A stretch of DNA of 64,000 nt from Rhodocyclaceae bacterium (GTDB lineage: Bacteria > Pseudomonadota > Gammaproteobacteria > Burkholderiales > Rhodocyclaceae): positions 1-64,000 of the forward strand of contig JAUXOM010000028.1 of NCBI GenBank assembly GCA_030682175.1. The letters are read 5' to 3'. Positions 29,284 through 38,418 of this stretch are shown here, piece by piece. Made by a program: the position numbers and the translations under genes. The notes below the pieces were generated by a model, which was given only the letters and a program-made list of their open reading frames with translations, was not told the DNA's origin and searched no databases. Position 1 is the first letter of the stretch, and every line of letters begins with the position of its first letter.

Positions 29284-31949
29284 TGGGTGTCTCCGTGGGT
29301 GTCTCCGCTGCCGGCCAGCGGCAGGCTGATGCTGAATGTGGTGCCGGTGCCGACTTCGCTGGCGACCTCGATGCTGCCCCCCATCGCTTCGACCAGGCGC
29401 TGGGCGATGGTGAGGCCGATGCCGCTGCCCTCGATCTCGCTGCGTTCGGCGCCGAGACGCTCGAAAGGCTTGAAGATGTCTTGCAGCCGCTCGGCGGCAA
29501 TGCCGGGGCCGGTATCGCTGACCGTGAGGCGCAGCATGCCGCCCGCGTCCGCCCGCGCCGCCAGCCGGATCTCGCCCGTCTCCCGGTTGTACTTGACGGC
29601 GTTGAAGAGCAGGTTGAGCAGCACCTGCTGTAGCCGCATGCGGTCGGCAAGCACAGCAAGGCCTGGCGCCAGTTCGATATGCAGGGCGATCCGGCGCCTG
29701 GCGGCCAGGGGCTGAATGAGCTCACGGCACTCATCGGCCAGCGGTGCCAGCGCCACCGGCGCCAGCAACAGGTCGAGGCGGCCCGCGTCGATCCTGGCGA
29801 GGTCGAATACCGCGTTGATCAGTTCCAGCAGGTGGTGGCCGGCCTTGAGGATTTCGGCGACACTCCGCTGCTGCTCGGCGCCCAGCGCGCTGTCGTATTC
29901 GAGCACCTGGGCGAAGCCGAGGATTAAATTCAAGGGCGTGCGCAGTTCGTGGCTCATGCTCGACAGAAAATCCGACTTCGCGCGGTTGGCGCGCTCGGCC
30001 GCCTCGCGTGAGGCAACCAGTTTCGCCTCGGCGGCCTTGCGCCCCCCGATGTCCTGCACCACACCGAGCATGTGCGCCGCCTTGCCGTCGGCGTCGCGCG
30101 TCACGGCACCGCGCTCCTGCAGCCAGTGCACCGTGCCGTCGGGCCAGACCACCCGATGCTCGATGTCATAGAGCTGGTCGTGTGCGATGCAGGTGTTGAC
30201 GGCGTCGATCACGCGCTGGCGGTCATCGGGGTGGACGGCGGCGAGGAAATTGTCGTAGCTGGTCTCCAGTTCGCCTTCGGCATAGCCGAACAGCGCGGCG
30301 ATACGCTCGGACCAGTACAGATCGCCGGTCTGGATGTCCCAGTCCCAGCAGCCGACGTTGGCATAGATCTGGCTGCGCCGCAGCCGCTCCTTGGCGATGC
30401 GCAGGCTTTCCTGGGTCTCCTTGATGGCGGTGATGTCGGTGCGGATCGCAACGTACTGGTACACATTGCCGTCCGCGTCGACGAAAGGCGTGATGGTGGT
30501 TTTCATCCAGCAGAAACTGCCGTCCTTGCGCCGGTCGCGTATCTCGCCATGCCAGACCTTGCCGCTCTTGATCGTGCTCCACATGTCCTGATAGAAGGCG
30601 ACCGGATGCAGCCCGGAATTGAGGATGTTGTGGCTGTGTTTAAGCAGTTCCTCGAGGCGGTAGCCGCTCATCAGGCAAAACGCCGGATTGGCGTAGGTGA
30701 TCAGGCCGGCGGCGTCGGCGACGCTGACCAGGGCATGCTGGTCGAGCGCCAGATGCTCGCGCTCCCGCTCGTAAAGGGTGATCTGCAGGCGCTGCAGGGT
30801 CTCGGTGTTCTGTCGGGCCCGCCGGGCACGCGCGCTCACTGCCGCGACCAGGTGTTCGGGCCGCACCGGCTTGACCAGAAAATCGTCGCCGCCGAGGTTG
30901 AGCGCCAGCAGTTGCTTGCTCAGGTCGGTTTCGGCGGAGAGAAACAGGATCGGCAGGTTCATGTGGCGGTCATGCTCGCGGATCACCGCCGCCAGCTCCG
31001 GCCCGCTGGCCTCCGGCATGTAGACGTCGAGCACCACTACGTCCGGCACGAACCGCGCCAGCGCATCGAGGGTTTCCAGCGGCCGGGCGATGGCGAGAAC
31101 CTCGAAGCCGGCCTCGCGCAGCACGGCGGCATGGTAGTCCAGCACTGCGTCGTCATTGTCCACCAGCAGCACGCGCAAGGGCTGGGGCGGCATGCGGGTG
31201 AGGACGTCGAGCTGCGCGCAGAGCTGGTCGGGATCGACCGGCTTGACCAGGTAACGGCTGGCGCCGGCCCGGTAAGCGGCCAGGTGTGCGGCGATGTCGT
31301 CACGCACCGACACGAACACCACCGGAACGCCGTTGCCGGCACCCAGGCCCAGCGTGGCAACGGTGGTGGCACCGGCCGTATCGCCTTGCGCAAAGATCAT
31401 GTCCATCACCACCGCGGCAGGCCGCTCGTCGAGCTTGCTGCGGATGACGGCACTGAAATCCGCCGGGTCGCTGAAGTGGCGCACGCGGAAGCCATGACCC
31501 AGCAGGCGCTGGCGCAGGAACTCGGCCTGGGGCAGATCATCCTCGACCAGGTGGACCAGCGGCGCGCGTTGCGGCCGGGGCGGCAGTTCGGGCGACGGTA
31601 GTTCGGGCGCGTCGCTGGCCAGGCTGAAGGTGACGCGCCGCGCCAGGCGGTCGAGCGCTTCCAGGATAGCCTGCCAGGCGGCGGCATCCGGGGGCTGGCC
31701 GCTGTCCAGCGTGTTGGCCAGGGCGTTTTCGAGCCTGCGGGCGACGTCGGACACCGCGGCGAGGCCGAAGGTGCCGGCCGAGCCGGTCAGGCCGTGCACC
31801 AGGCGATGCAGTGTCTGCGCCTGTTCCACCTGCCAGGCCGCCGGGTCGAGGCCGGCAAACGCCGCGCGAATGGCGGCAAGCCGCCCATTCAGTTGTTTCA
31901 GGTATTGCGCGCGGAATTCGGCGAGCTTTGCGGCAGCGCTACTGTTCAT
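29280..31949 (-). CDS. HPt-REC-REC-PAS-PAS histidine kinase
   Basis: 'LVHGLTGSAGTFGLAAVSDVARRLE' HPt, two REC, PAS/PAC, HisKA '[26 protein letters not shown]', HATPase. Confidence 0.92.
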   Translation of the reverse strand: MNSSAAAKLAEFRAQYLKQLNGRLAAIRAAFAGLDPAAWQVEQAQTLHRLVHGLTGSAGTFGLAAVSDVARRLENALANTLDSGQPPDAAAWQAILEALDRLARRVTFSLASDAPELPSPELPPRPQRAPLVHLVEDDLPQAEFLRQRLLGHGFRVRHFSDPADFSAVIRSKLDERPAAVVMDMIFAQGDTAGATTVATLGLGAGNGVPVVFVSVRDDIAAHLAAYRAGASRYLVKPVDPDQLCAQLDVLTRMPPQPLRVLLVDNDDAVLDYHAAVLREAGFEVLAIARPLETLDALARFVPDVVVLDVYMPEASGPELAAVIREHDRHMNLPILFLSAETDLSKQLLALNLGGDDFLVKPVRPEHLVAAVSARARRARQNTETLQRLQITLYEREREHLALDQHALVSVADAAGLITYANPAFCLMSGYRLEELLKHSHNILNSGLHPVAFYQDMWSTIKSGKVWHGEIRDRRKDGSFCWMKTTITPFVDADGNVYQYVAIRTDITAIKETQESLRIAKERLRRSQIYANVGCWDWDIQTGDLYWSERIAALFGYAEGELETSYDNFLAAVHPDDRQRVIDAVNTCIAHDQLYDIEHRVVWPDGTVHWLQERGAVTRDADGKAAHMLGVVQDIGGRKAAEAKLVASREAAERANRAKSDFLSSMSHELRTPLNLILGFAQVLEYDSALGAEQQRSVAEILKAGHHLLELINAVFDLARIDAGRLDLLLAPVALAPLADECRELIQPLAARRRIALHIELAPGLAVLADRMRLQQVLLNLLFNAVKYNRETGEIRLAARADAGGMLRLTVSDTGPGIAAERLQDIFKPFERLGAERSEIEGSGIGLTIAQRLVEAMGGSIEVASEVGTGTTFSISLPLAGSGDTHGDTH

Positions 31950-32080
31950 TTCCCGACCTTCTTTTGGTTTGTTCCCGATGGCTGCGGGCTGTGGCGCCGT
32001 GCAAGCTCGCGCCACCCCGCAGGTCATGCCGTCACAGCGCAACAGCTATAACTAATTGGGAAGAATGATGCCAGCTCGTG

Positions 32081-32250
32081 GCGGCGCGGCCTATCGGGGT
32101 AAACGGTAAATGGCCCGCCAAATACCTTAGGGAAATGCTGAACAAGTCCAGATTCGCACTCATTCCGGCGCAAGCCGGAATCCAGTGTTTTCAGACACCT
32201 GGACACCGGCCTGCGCCGGTGTGACGGACTTATTCGGTGTTTCCTTAGCG
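32081..32250. repeat. MITE-like palindromic repeat, copy 3
   Basis: 'CTATCGGGGTAAACGGTAAATGGCCCGCCAAATACCTTAGGGAAATGCTGAACAAGTCC...CCGGCCTGCGCCGGTGTGACGGACTTATTCGGTGTTTCC'. Confidence 0.85.
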
Positions 32251-32275
32251 CGCGAAAACCCGGCGGTGTCGGGGA

Positions 32276-32929
32276 CTATTCTTCCGCCGAGATCAGGCCG
32301 CTGCGGATGGCAAAACGCACCAACCCCGCGATATCGCGGATTTCGAGCCGTTCCATCAGCTGGGCGCGATGGGTCTCCACGGTCTTGATGCTGACATCGA
32401 GGTCTGCGGCGATTTGCTTGGTGCTCAGGCCGCGCGCGATGAGTTGCAGGATTTCCCGCTGGCGCAGGGACAGCGCATCCAGCGGGGACAGCCCGCTGGC
32501 CGCGGGTCGCACGTACTTGTTGACCAGTGCGCCCGATACCCGGGGACTCAGATAGGTCTCGCCCCGGGCGACGACCTGGAGCGCCGTTTCAAGTTCCTCC
32601 GGCGTCGCGTCCTTGAGCAGGTAGCCGGCCACACCGGCCTGCAGGGCCTGGGCAACATATTCGACGTCGCCATGCATCGACAGGATCACCACGCGGGTTT
32701 GCGGAAAGCGCAGCCGCATCTGCGCCGCGACTTCGATACCGCTGAGGTCGGGCATGGAGATGTCGAGCAGCGCGATATCCGGCGCGGTTTTTTCGGTAAG
32801 GTCCAGCGCCGCCTGGCCGCCATCGGCCTCGGCGACGATCTCGATCCTGGCAAAGGACTGCAGCAGCATGCGGATGCCGCTGCGCACCACCGTATGGTCA
32901 TCGGCCAACAGCAGACGCAGCGGCTTCAT
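32276..32929 (-). CDS. NarL/FixJ-family LuxR-type response regulator
   Basis: REC 'LRLLLADDHTVVRSGIRMLL', HTH 'LSLRQREILQLIARGLSTKQIAADLDVSIKTVETHRAQLMERL'. Confidence 0.95.
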   Translation of the reverse strand: MKPLRLLLADDHTVVRSGIRMLLQSFARIEIVAEADGGQAALDLTEKTAPDIALLDISMPDLSGIEVAAQMRLRFPQTRVVILSMHGDVEYVAQALQAGVAGYLLKDATPEELETALQVVARGETYLSPRVSGALVNKYVRPAASGLSPLDALSLRQREILQLIARGLSTKQIAADLDVSIKTVETHRAQLMERLEIRDIAGLVRFAIRSGLISAEE

Positions 32930-35721
32930 TGGCGCTCCCCGGCGGCGGGTCGCCGCAGCGGAAACCGCGCCACCACTTCGGTGCCCCGGCCTGTTGCGGA
33001 GAGGATCTCGAACGTGCCGCCCCTGCTGCGCACGCGCTCCTCCATGCTGAACAGGCCCAGGCTGGTCACCCCCCCATTTCCCTCGACGGCGGCGACATCG
33101 AAACCCCGGCCATCATCGCGGATGGCGAGTTCGAGCTCTTCGGTGTCCAGTATCAGTCTGACATGGACAGCGCTTGCCGCGGCATGGCGCATGATGTTGG
33201 TCAGACTCTCCTGTGCCACCCGGTAGCAGGCGAGCGCCAGGTCGGGTTCGATGCGCTCCGGCCTGACATCCGGATCAAAATGGGCGACCCAGCCCGCTGC
33301 GGCGGCGTCACGCTCGAGCAGCGCGCCCAGCGATACCACCAGCCCCAGGTCATCGAGTTGCAGCGGGCGCAAGTCCAGTGACAGGCTACGCACCTGTTCC
33401 AGGGTGTGGGCCACGGCCGCCAGCGCTTCGCGCAGGTTTTCGTGCGGGAACGTCGCATGATCGCGTGCCATGGGTTCCATCGCCTGCAGATGAATCTTCG
33501 CCGCCGTCAGGTTTTGCCCCACTTCATCGTGCAGTTCGTGGGCGATCATGCTCCGTTCTTCCTCCTGGATGGCGACGAGGCGCTCCGACAGCAGCCGCGT
33601 GCGTGCCAGGGCGTGCTCGAGAGCATCCTGCAGGCGCCTGCGCGCGGTGATGTCCTGCGCCAGGCTGGCCGCGCCGACGACACGACCCTCGCTGTCGCGC
33701 AAGGTCGTATTGAACCACTCGCAGATGATCACCGTGCCATCGCGGCGAACATTCTCGTTGATGCTGCGCCTGCCGCCACTGCCTGCCTGCAGGGGTTCCC
33801 ATGTCCGATCAATCGGTTCGCGCTCGCCCGGCGGCAGCAGGAACGATCCTTTCCGGCCCAGGGCTTCTTCGCGCGAATAACCGAAGATCTCAGTCGCCGC
33901 GGGATTCCATGCGGCCACGGTGAAATCTAAATTCCACTCTATTGCCGCGATCGGCGTGTGTTCGAGGTGAAAGACAAGGCGCTGTTGCGATTCGCGCAGC
34001 GCGTCTCTGGCTGCCATGCGCGCGCTGATGTCCTGCACGGTGCCCAGCGAGCGCAGTGGCTTGCCGCTGGCGTCGTAATCGGTCCGCCCGAGCTCCGCGA
34101 CCCATTTGACGCGGCCGTCGGGCAGCAGCAGGCGGTGCTCGATCGAATACGGGGCCTTGTTCGCCACCGACGCCTGGTAGGCGGCGTCCACGGCGGCACG
34201 GTCATCCGGATACACGGCCGCGATAAATTGCTCGTAATTTGCATCGAACCGGGCCGGATCGATCTCGAAGATGTGAAAGATTTCCGCCGACCAGCTCAAC
34301 AGGTTCCTTGCCAGGTCCAGCTCCCAGGAGCCCATCTGCGCCAGCACCTGGGCTTCCCGGAGCCGGGCCTCGCTGGCCAACTGGCCTGCGAGCGCCGACT
34401 TGCGGGCGGTGATGTCGTGCGACAGCACGATGAAATGCCGCGGTGTGCCGGCAACAAGGGGCAGCGCCGCGACCGACAGCTCAAACCAGGACTCGCCCTG
34501 GGGCAGGGGCAGGCATATCTGCCGCCCATAAGAGCAGCCATCCCGGGCCGCTTCGCGCAGCGCTGCCATGCCTTCTGCCGCTGCGGCGGCGGGCAGCATC
34601 TCGCCCAGCGTGCGCCCGAGCAGGCGCGCTTCCTCGGCCGCCAGCAACTCCGGTTGTCGCGCATGGATTTTGTGATAACGGCCATCCTCGTCGAGCTCGA
34701 ACAGCAGATCGGGTATGGCCTGCAGTATGGCCTGCTGCGCGGCGGCACTTGCCTGCTGCGCCAGCTCCAGCTGCTTGCGGGCAGTGATGTCGGTGACAAA
34801 GCCCTCGATGGCCTCCAGCGTGCCGTCGTCGGCGTACATGCCGCTGGCCAGTTCCAGAACCCATTTCTCGCCGCCATCCCGGGTGATGATGCGATATTCG
34901 TGGCGGCAGCGCCGGCGCGCCGCCAGATTGGCCTGGGCCTCGCGCCAGACCGGCTCCCGGTCCTGCGGATGCATGAAATCGGCGTAGTTGCAGGTGCCGG
35001 ATGTGAGTTCTTGCGGGCTGACCCCCAGCAGCGCGAGGCTGCCTTCGCTGACGAACTCCATGCTCCAGGAGGGGTCGTTGCGGCAGCGGTACGCCATGCC
35101 GTCCAGATTCTTCACCAGCATGCGAAATTGCCGGTCTTGCTCAGTCCTGTGCTCGCTAATGTCGGTCAGGGCAATGCGCAGCACCGTATCGCCAGTCCCG
35201 AAAAAGGGATTCCCTTCGGTCACGCCGACTTCACGCGGCGCGGCGACCAACCGGGCGGGAAACACCGTGCCATCTGCGCGCCGCATGGCGAGGTTTATGG
35301 TGTGCTTGTCGCCGGGCGGCATCATGCGCCTGAGGAAAAGCGTCCAGCGATCCTGATCCCGAGGCGCGACGCAGCTTACAAAGTCGCGGTTCAGCAGTTG
35401 TCCGCGCGCCACCCCCAGCCACTCGGCGGCGGTGAGGTTGGCCTCCTGGATGAGGCCATCCAGGGTCAGCGAGAGACAGCCGGACGGCGCGAAGTCGTAC
35501 AGATCGACATAGCGGTTGCGTGAAGCCTCCAATTCAAGCTGTGCCGCGCGCAAGGCTGCGTTCCGCATCTCCAGCTCGATCTGGTGCACCTGCAGTTCGT
35601 GCAGCAGTTCTTCGGCCGGCAGCCCGCGAGTTTTATGGGCGAGCGGATCCCGCGCAAGCTGCGCCTCGGCTATCGAGCGCAGCGACGGCGCCTGCGGTGG
35701 CTTTTCGTCTTGTGGTTCCAA
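32926..35721 (-). CDS. Multi-PAS histidine kinase (HisKA_3/NarX type)
   Basis: Several PAS/PAC; 'EEERSMIAHELHDEVGQNLTAAKIHLQAM', 'LACYRVAQESLTNIMRHAAASAVHVRL'; overlaps the LuxR regulator start by 4 nt. Confidence 0.93.
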   Translation of the reverse strand: MEPQDEKPPQAPSLRSIAEAQLARDPLAHKTRGLPAEELLHELQVHQIELEMRNAALRAAQLELEASRNRYVDLYDFAPSGCLSLTLDGLIQEANLTAAEWLGVARGQLLNRDFVSCVAPRDQDRWTLFLRRMMPPGDKHTINLAMRRADGTVFPARLVAAPREVGVTEGNPFFGTGDTVLRIALTDISEHRTEQDRQFRMLVKNLDGMAYRCRNDPSWSMEFVSEGSLALLGVSPQELTSGTCNYADFMHPQDREPVWREAQANLAARRRCRHEYRIITRDGGEKWVLELASGMYADDGTLEAIEGFVTDITARKQLELAQQASAAAQQAILQAIPDLLFELDEDGRYHKIHARQPELLAAEEARLLGRTLGEMLPAAAAAEGMAALREAARDGCSYGRQICLPLPQGESWFELSVAALPLVAGTPRHFIVLSHDITARKSALAGQLASEARLREAQVLAQMGSWELDLARNLLSWSAEIFHIFEIDPARFDANYEQFIAAVYPDDRAAVDAAYQASVANKAPYSIEHRLLLPDGRVKWVAELGRTDYDASGKPLRSLGTVQDISARMAARDALRESQQRLVFHLEHTPIAAIEWNLDFTVAAWNPAATEIFGYSREEALGRKGSFLLPPGEREPIDRTWEPLQAGSGGRRSINENVRRDGTVIICEWFNTTLRDSEGRVVGAASLAQDITARRRLQDALEHALARTRLLSERLVAIQEEERSMIAHELHDEVGQNLTAAKIHLQAMEPMARDHATFPHENLREALAAVAHTLEQVRSLSLDLRPLQLDDLGLVVSLGALLERDAAAAGWVAHFDPDVRPERIEPDLALACYRVAQESLTNIMRHAAASAVHVRLILDTEELELAIRDDGRGFDVAAVEGNGGVTSLGLFSMEERVRSRGGTFEILSATGRGTEVVARFPLRRPAAGERQ
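35190..35231 (-). repeat. Dispersed repeat copy embedded in histidine kinase CDS
   Basis: Reverse complement AAGTCGGCGTGACCGAAGGGAATCCCTTTTTCGGGACTGGCG is identical by eye to ~37047-37088. Confidence 0.85.
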
Positions 35722-36181
35722 GTAATCGCTTTCGTTACAAAGCCAACAAAGTCAACGCGACACTGCCCAACGGCCTGACAAGGCGCGAGGCACTGAGCAG
35801 CACATGGCGATGACCAAGCCGGATTTTCGGTTGCCAGGACAATCCATCGATCCACAATTAACCCATTCTTTCAGTATGGTATACGAAAGGCTAAGTTTTG
35901 TTCAGCGAAAGATGCGCGCCTCAAAGTGGCCAGTCAGATTTGGGCTTTGATGGAGATTGAAAACCTGTACCGAGATGATCGTAGTCAGCAGCTTTTAAGA
36001 ATATGGGCCGCAGGAGAGATGTAAGCGTCCATCTACCGCGCAACCCGGCGTGACCGAAAATCTTGCCGATTCACCATTGCTGATGGAGAGCAGCAACGGC
36101 CATTCCCGTCGCGAGAAATATCTTGAATCTCGGCTGGCGCGTATCTACAATGTAGAAACATTTTGGCAAGGAGCTGCAATC

Positions 36182-36424
36182 ATGGAAGCGGTTATTCGAA
36201 AATGGGGCAATAGCCCAGCACTACGTCTGCCGGTTGCCGTCATCAAGGAAGCGGATTTCAATCTTGAGCAAAAGGTCAACATCAGCGTAACCCGGGGGCG
36301 CATTGTGATCGAGCCATCTGACACCGTCGAATACGATCTTGACCAGTTGTTGAGTGGGATCACGGCCACGAACTCTCACAGCGAGGTGAGTTTCGGTAGC
36401 CCGGTCGGTAAGGAAGCGTTTTGA
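36182..36424 (+). CDS. AbrB/MazE-like antitoxin
   Basis: 'MEAVIRKWGNSPALRLPVAVIKEADFNLEQKVNISVTRGRIVIEP' swapped-hairpin AbrB signature. Confidence 0.88.
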   Translation: MEAVIRKWGNSPALRLPVAVIKEADFNLEQKVNISVTRGRIVIEPSDTVEYDLDQLLSGITATNSHSEVSFGSPVGKEAF

Positions 36425-36768
36425 TGGTGGGACGTGGCTATGTTCCCGAGTCTGGAGATGTTGTCTGGCTGGAGTTTGACCCACAAGCCGGTCATGAGCA
36501 GGCTGGCCACCGACCGGCACTTGTCATCAGTCCTGCGAGTTACAACGGCAAGACGGGATTAATGGTTTGCTGCCCGATGAGCACCAAGATCAAGGGGCAT
36601 CCTTTTGAAGTGCTGACCGAGGTGAGCGGCGTGGCGAGTGCAGTGCTGTCCGACCAGGTCAAATCATTGGACTGGAAGGTGCGCCATGCGAAGAAAAAGG
36701 CCACGGTGCCCGCTGACGTGATGATGCACGTTCGCGCCAAAATCAAGGCATTGCTGGTTATCCATTGA
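36424..36768 (+). CDS. MazF/PemK-family endoribonuclease toxin
   Basis: 'YVPESGDVVWLEFDPQAGHEQAGHRPALVISPASYN..GLMVCCPMSTKIKGHPFEV'; start overlaps antitoxin stop (TGATG). Confidence 0.9.
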   Translation: MVGRGYVPESGDVVWLEFDPQAGHEQAGHRPALVISPASYNGKTGLMVCCPMSTKIKGHPFEVLTEVSGVASAVLSDQVKSLDWKVRHAKKKATVPADVMMHVRAKIKALLVIH

Positions 36769-37044
36769 TCCGTAAATAATCGGAAACAATCCGCGGGCCA
36801 GACTGAAGACCAGCCACCGGGTATGCCATTATCAGCAGGCGGCAACCAGTCTCAGTCTTTATGTAAAGCCTTATATAACCCTAGAAAAAGCAGTTCACCA
36901 CGGATGGCACGGTGATCACGGAGAAAAAACAGGGCGTTACGAAATAAGAGAATGTCGCCCGTTGAGTGCGCCTGAATTTTGTGTGCTTGCGCCATTGCTC
37001 CGTGTCCTCTGTGCTCTATGGGGTGCGAGCCGGGTTTTTAGCGT

Positions 37045-37116
37045 GAAAGTCGGCGTGACCGAAGGGAATCCCTTTTTCGGGACTGGCGGGATGCAATGCC
37101 CCGCATGGGGTACGGC
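37045..37116 (+). repeat. Dispersed repeat copy, composite form
   Basis: AAAGTCGGCGTGACCGAAGGGAATCCCTTTTTCGGGACTGGCGGGATGCAATGCCCCGCATGGGGTACGGCGG. Confidence 0.85.
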
Positions 37117-37119
37117 GGT

Positions 37120-38412
37120 TTACGCTCCGCTGCGGTCTTTTGGCTTCACAAGAACCAGATATTGCCGGTGCAATGTCACCAGCACCCAGGCCCAGATGAC
37201 GCAACCCAGCAGGGTCACCCAACCGAGGTCGGCCACGCCCGCCCCGACCAGTGTCCAGTGGCTGAGGGCAATGATGATCAGTGAGCCCAGCGCCTTGAAC
37301 AGGCGGTAGCCGAACATGTCGATCCAGGCCTTGGCCTGGTACATGAGCTGGGGCTCGACGGGGATGTAGAGCAGTTCCTTGGCGGCGCGGTTGATGGAAT
37401 AGGACAGGCCGCGGTCGCTGATCTTCATGATGGCGGCCGTGATGTAGGTCGGCTGGAGCATGAAGCCGCCGGTCGCCAGGGCCAGCGCCACGGGTTGCAC
37501 CAGCAGCCCGGCGAGCACCCCCAGGGTGCCGAGGATCAGGGGGGTGAGCACCAGGTTCACGGCGATCGAGACGCCGCCCATGACGCTGAAGAACAGCGAG
37601 AGCGCGACGGTGCGCGCCTCCCGTTCCGGATAGGCCAGCTCGACGATGCGCAGGAACTGGTATTCCACCAGTGGGGCGATGGCCTGGGCCAGGAGCAGGG
37701 CGAAAGCGATCAGCACCAGATAGCGATTGCCGGCGATCAGGCGCCAGCCGCCCGCCTGCGCCGCCGGAATTGCCGGCGCTGCGTCTTCCCCCGCCCGGCA
37801 CAGCCATCCCCAGCGGTCCATGGCCCAGGTGAGGACGAAGATGAGGCCGACGATGGCGGCGGCCACCAGCATCAGGTCGGGGGTCTGCAAGAATGTATAG
37901 CTGAGCAGCAAGGTCGCCAGGAGACTGCCGAAAACCCCGCCCACCAGCCCGCCGGTGCCGACCAGGCCGTACCAGCGCCGGCCGTCTTGCGTGCGGTAGC
38001 TGCTGTCGGCGAGGCTCCAGAACTGCTCGACCAGCACGACGCCGAAAATGTCCACGAAGATGTAGAAGGCCACCGCCACCCAGGACGCATGCGTGGCGGA
38101 CAGTATCCTGAAGGCGACCAGGGCCCCGGCAAAAAACAGGCAGCTCAGCAGGACGACGCGCACCCGGCCGAACCGTTCAAGGATCTTCCGGTACACTGCG
38201 ATGGCGATCAGCAAGGCGACGGCGGAGCCGATCCAGACATACGGCAGTGACTCGGCACCGTGGGCCTCGATAAGCAAGGAGCGGCTGGCCGGTTTCAGTT
38301 GGTAGAGGGCGGTAATGATGAGGAAGAAATCCAGCAGGAACACCAGCGACCTCAAGAATGCCCCATGAACCTGGCCAAATTTTGGGGAACTTTTTTGCGG
38401 ATTGTCGGTCAT
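37120..38412 (-). CDS. Multi-TM transporter, putative Npt/ATP-ADP translocase-like nucleotide transporter
   Basis: 430-aa polytopic protein; 'GAFLRSLVFLLDFFLIITALYQLKPASRSLLIEAHGAESLPYVWIGSA' and 'SDRGLSYSINRAAKELLYIPVEPQLMYQAKAWIDMFGYRLFKALGS' resemble the translocase-like (TLC/NTT) family. Confidence 0.65.
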   Translation of the reverse strand: MTDNPQKSSPKFGQVHGAFLRSLVFLLDFFLIITALYQLKPASRSLLIEAHGAESLPYVWIGSAVALLIAIAVYRKILERFGRVRVVLLSCLFFAGALVAFRILSATHASWVAVAFYIFVDIFGVVLVEQFWSLADSSYRTQDGRRWYGLVGTGGLVGGVFGSLLATLLLSYTFLQTPDLMLVAAAIVGLIFVLTWAMDRWGWLCRAGEDAAPAIPAAQAGGWRLIAGNRYLVLIAFALLLAQAIAPLVEYQFLRIVELAYPEREARTVALSLFFSVMGGVSIAVNLVLTPLILGTLGVLAGLLVQPVALALATGGFMLQPTYITAAIMKISDRGLSYSINRAAKELLYIPVEPQLMYQAKAWIDMFGYRLFKALGSLIIIALSHWTLVGAGVADLGWVTLLGCVIWAWVLVTLHRQYLVLVKPKDRSGA

Positions 38413-38418
38413 AGTCGG

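Noticed and set aside
25051-29715. 1554-aa plus-strand ORF
   Set aside because: Lies antisense to clearly homologous EAL and hybrid kinase genes; composition (Gln/His/Arg-rich, no recognisable domain) is typical of the complementary frame of GC-rich genes
35940-36032. Short frame 'RLKVASQIWALMEIENLYRDDRSQQLLRIWAAGEM*' upstream of mazE as a gene remnant
   Set aside because: Too short, no start codon, no recognised family
36182-36768. MazEF-like pair considered as part of a novel defence system
   Set aside because: Ordinary AbrB/PemK toxin-antitoxin arrangement with no associated defence genes nearby
36845-37020. 'TTCACCACGGATGGCACGGTGATCACGGAGAAAA ... CTCCGTGTCCTCTGTGCTCTATGG' imperfect inverted repeat
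   Set aside because: Resembles a common degenerate intergenic palindrome; boundaries are unclear and there is no further copy in the window
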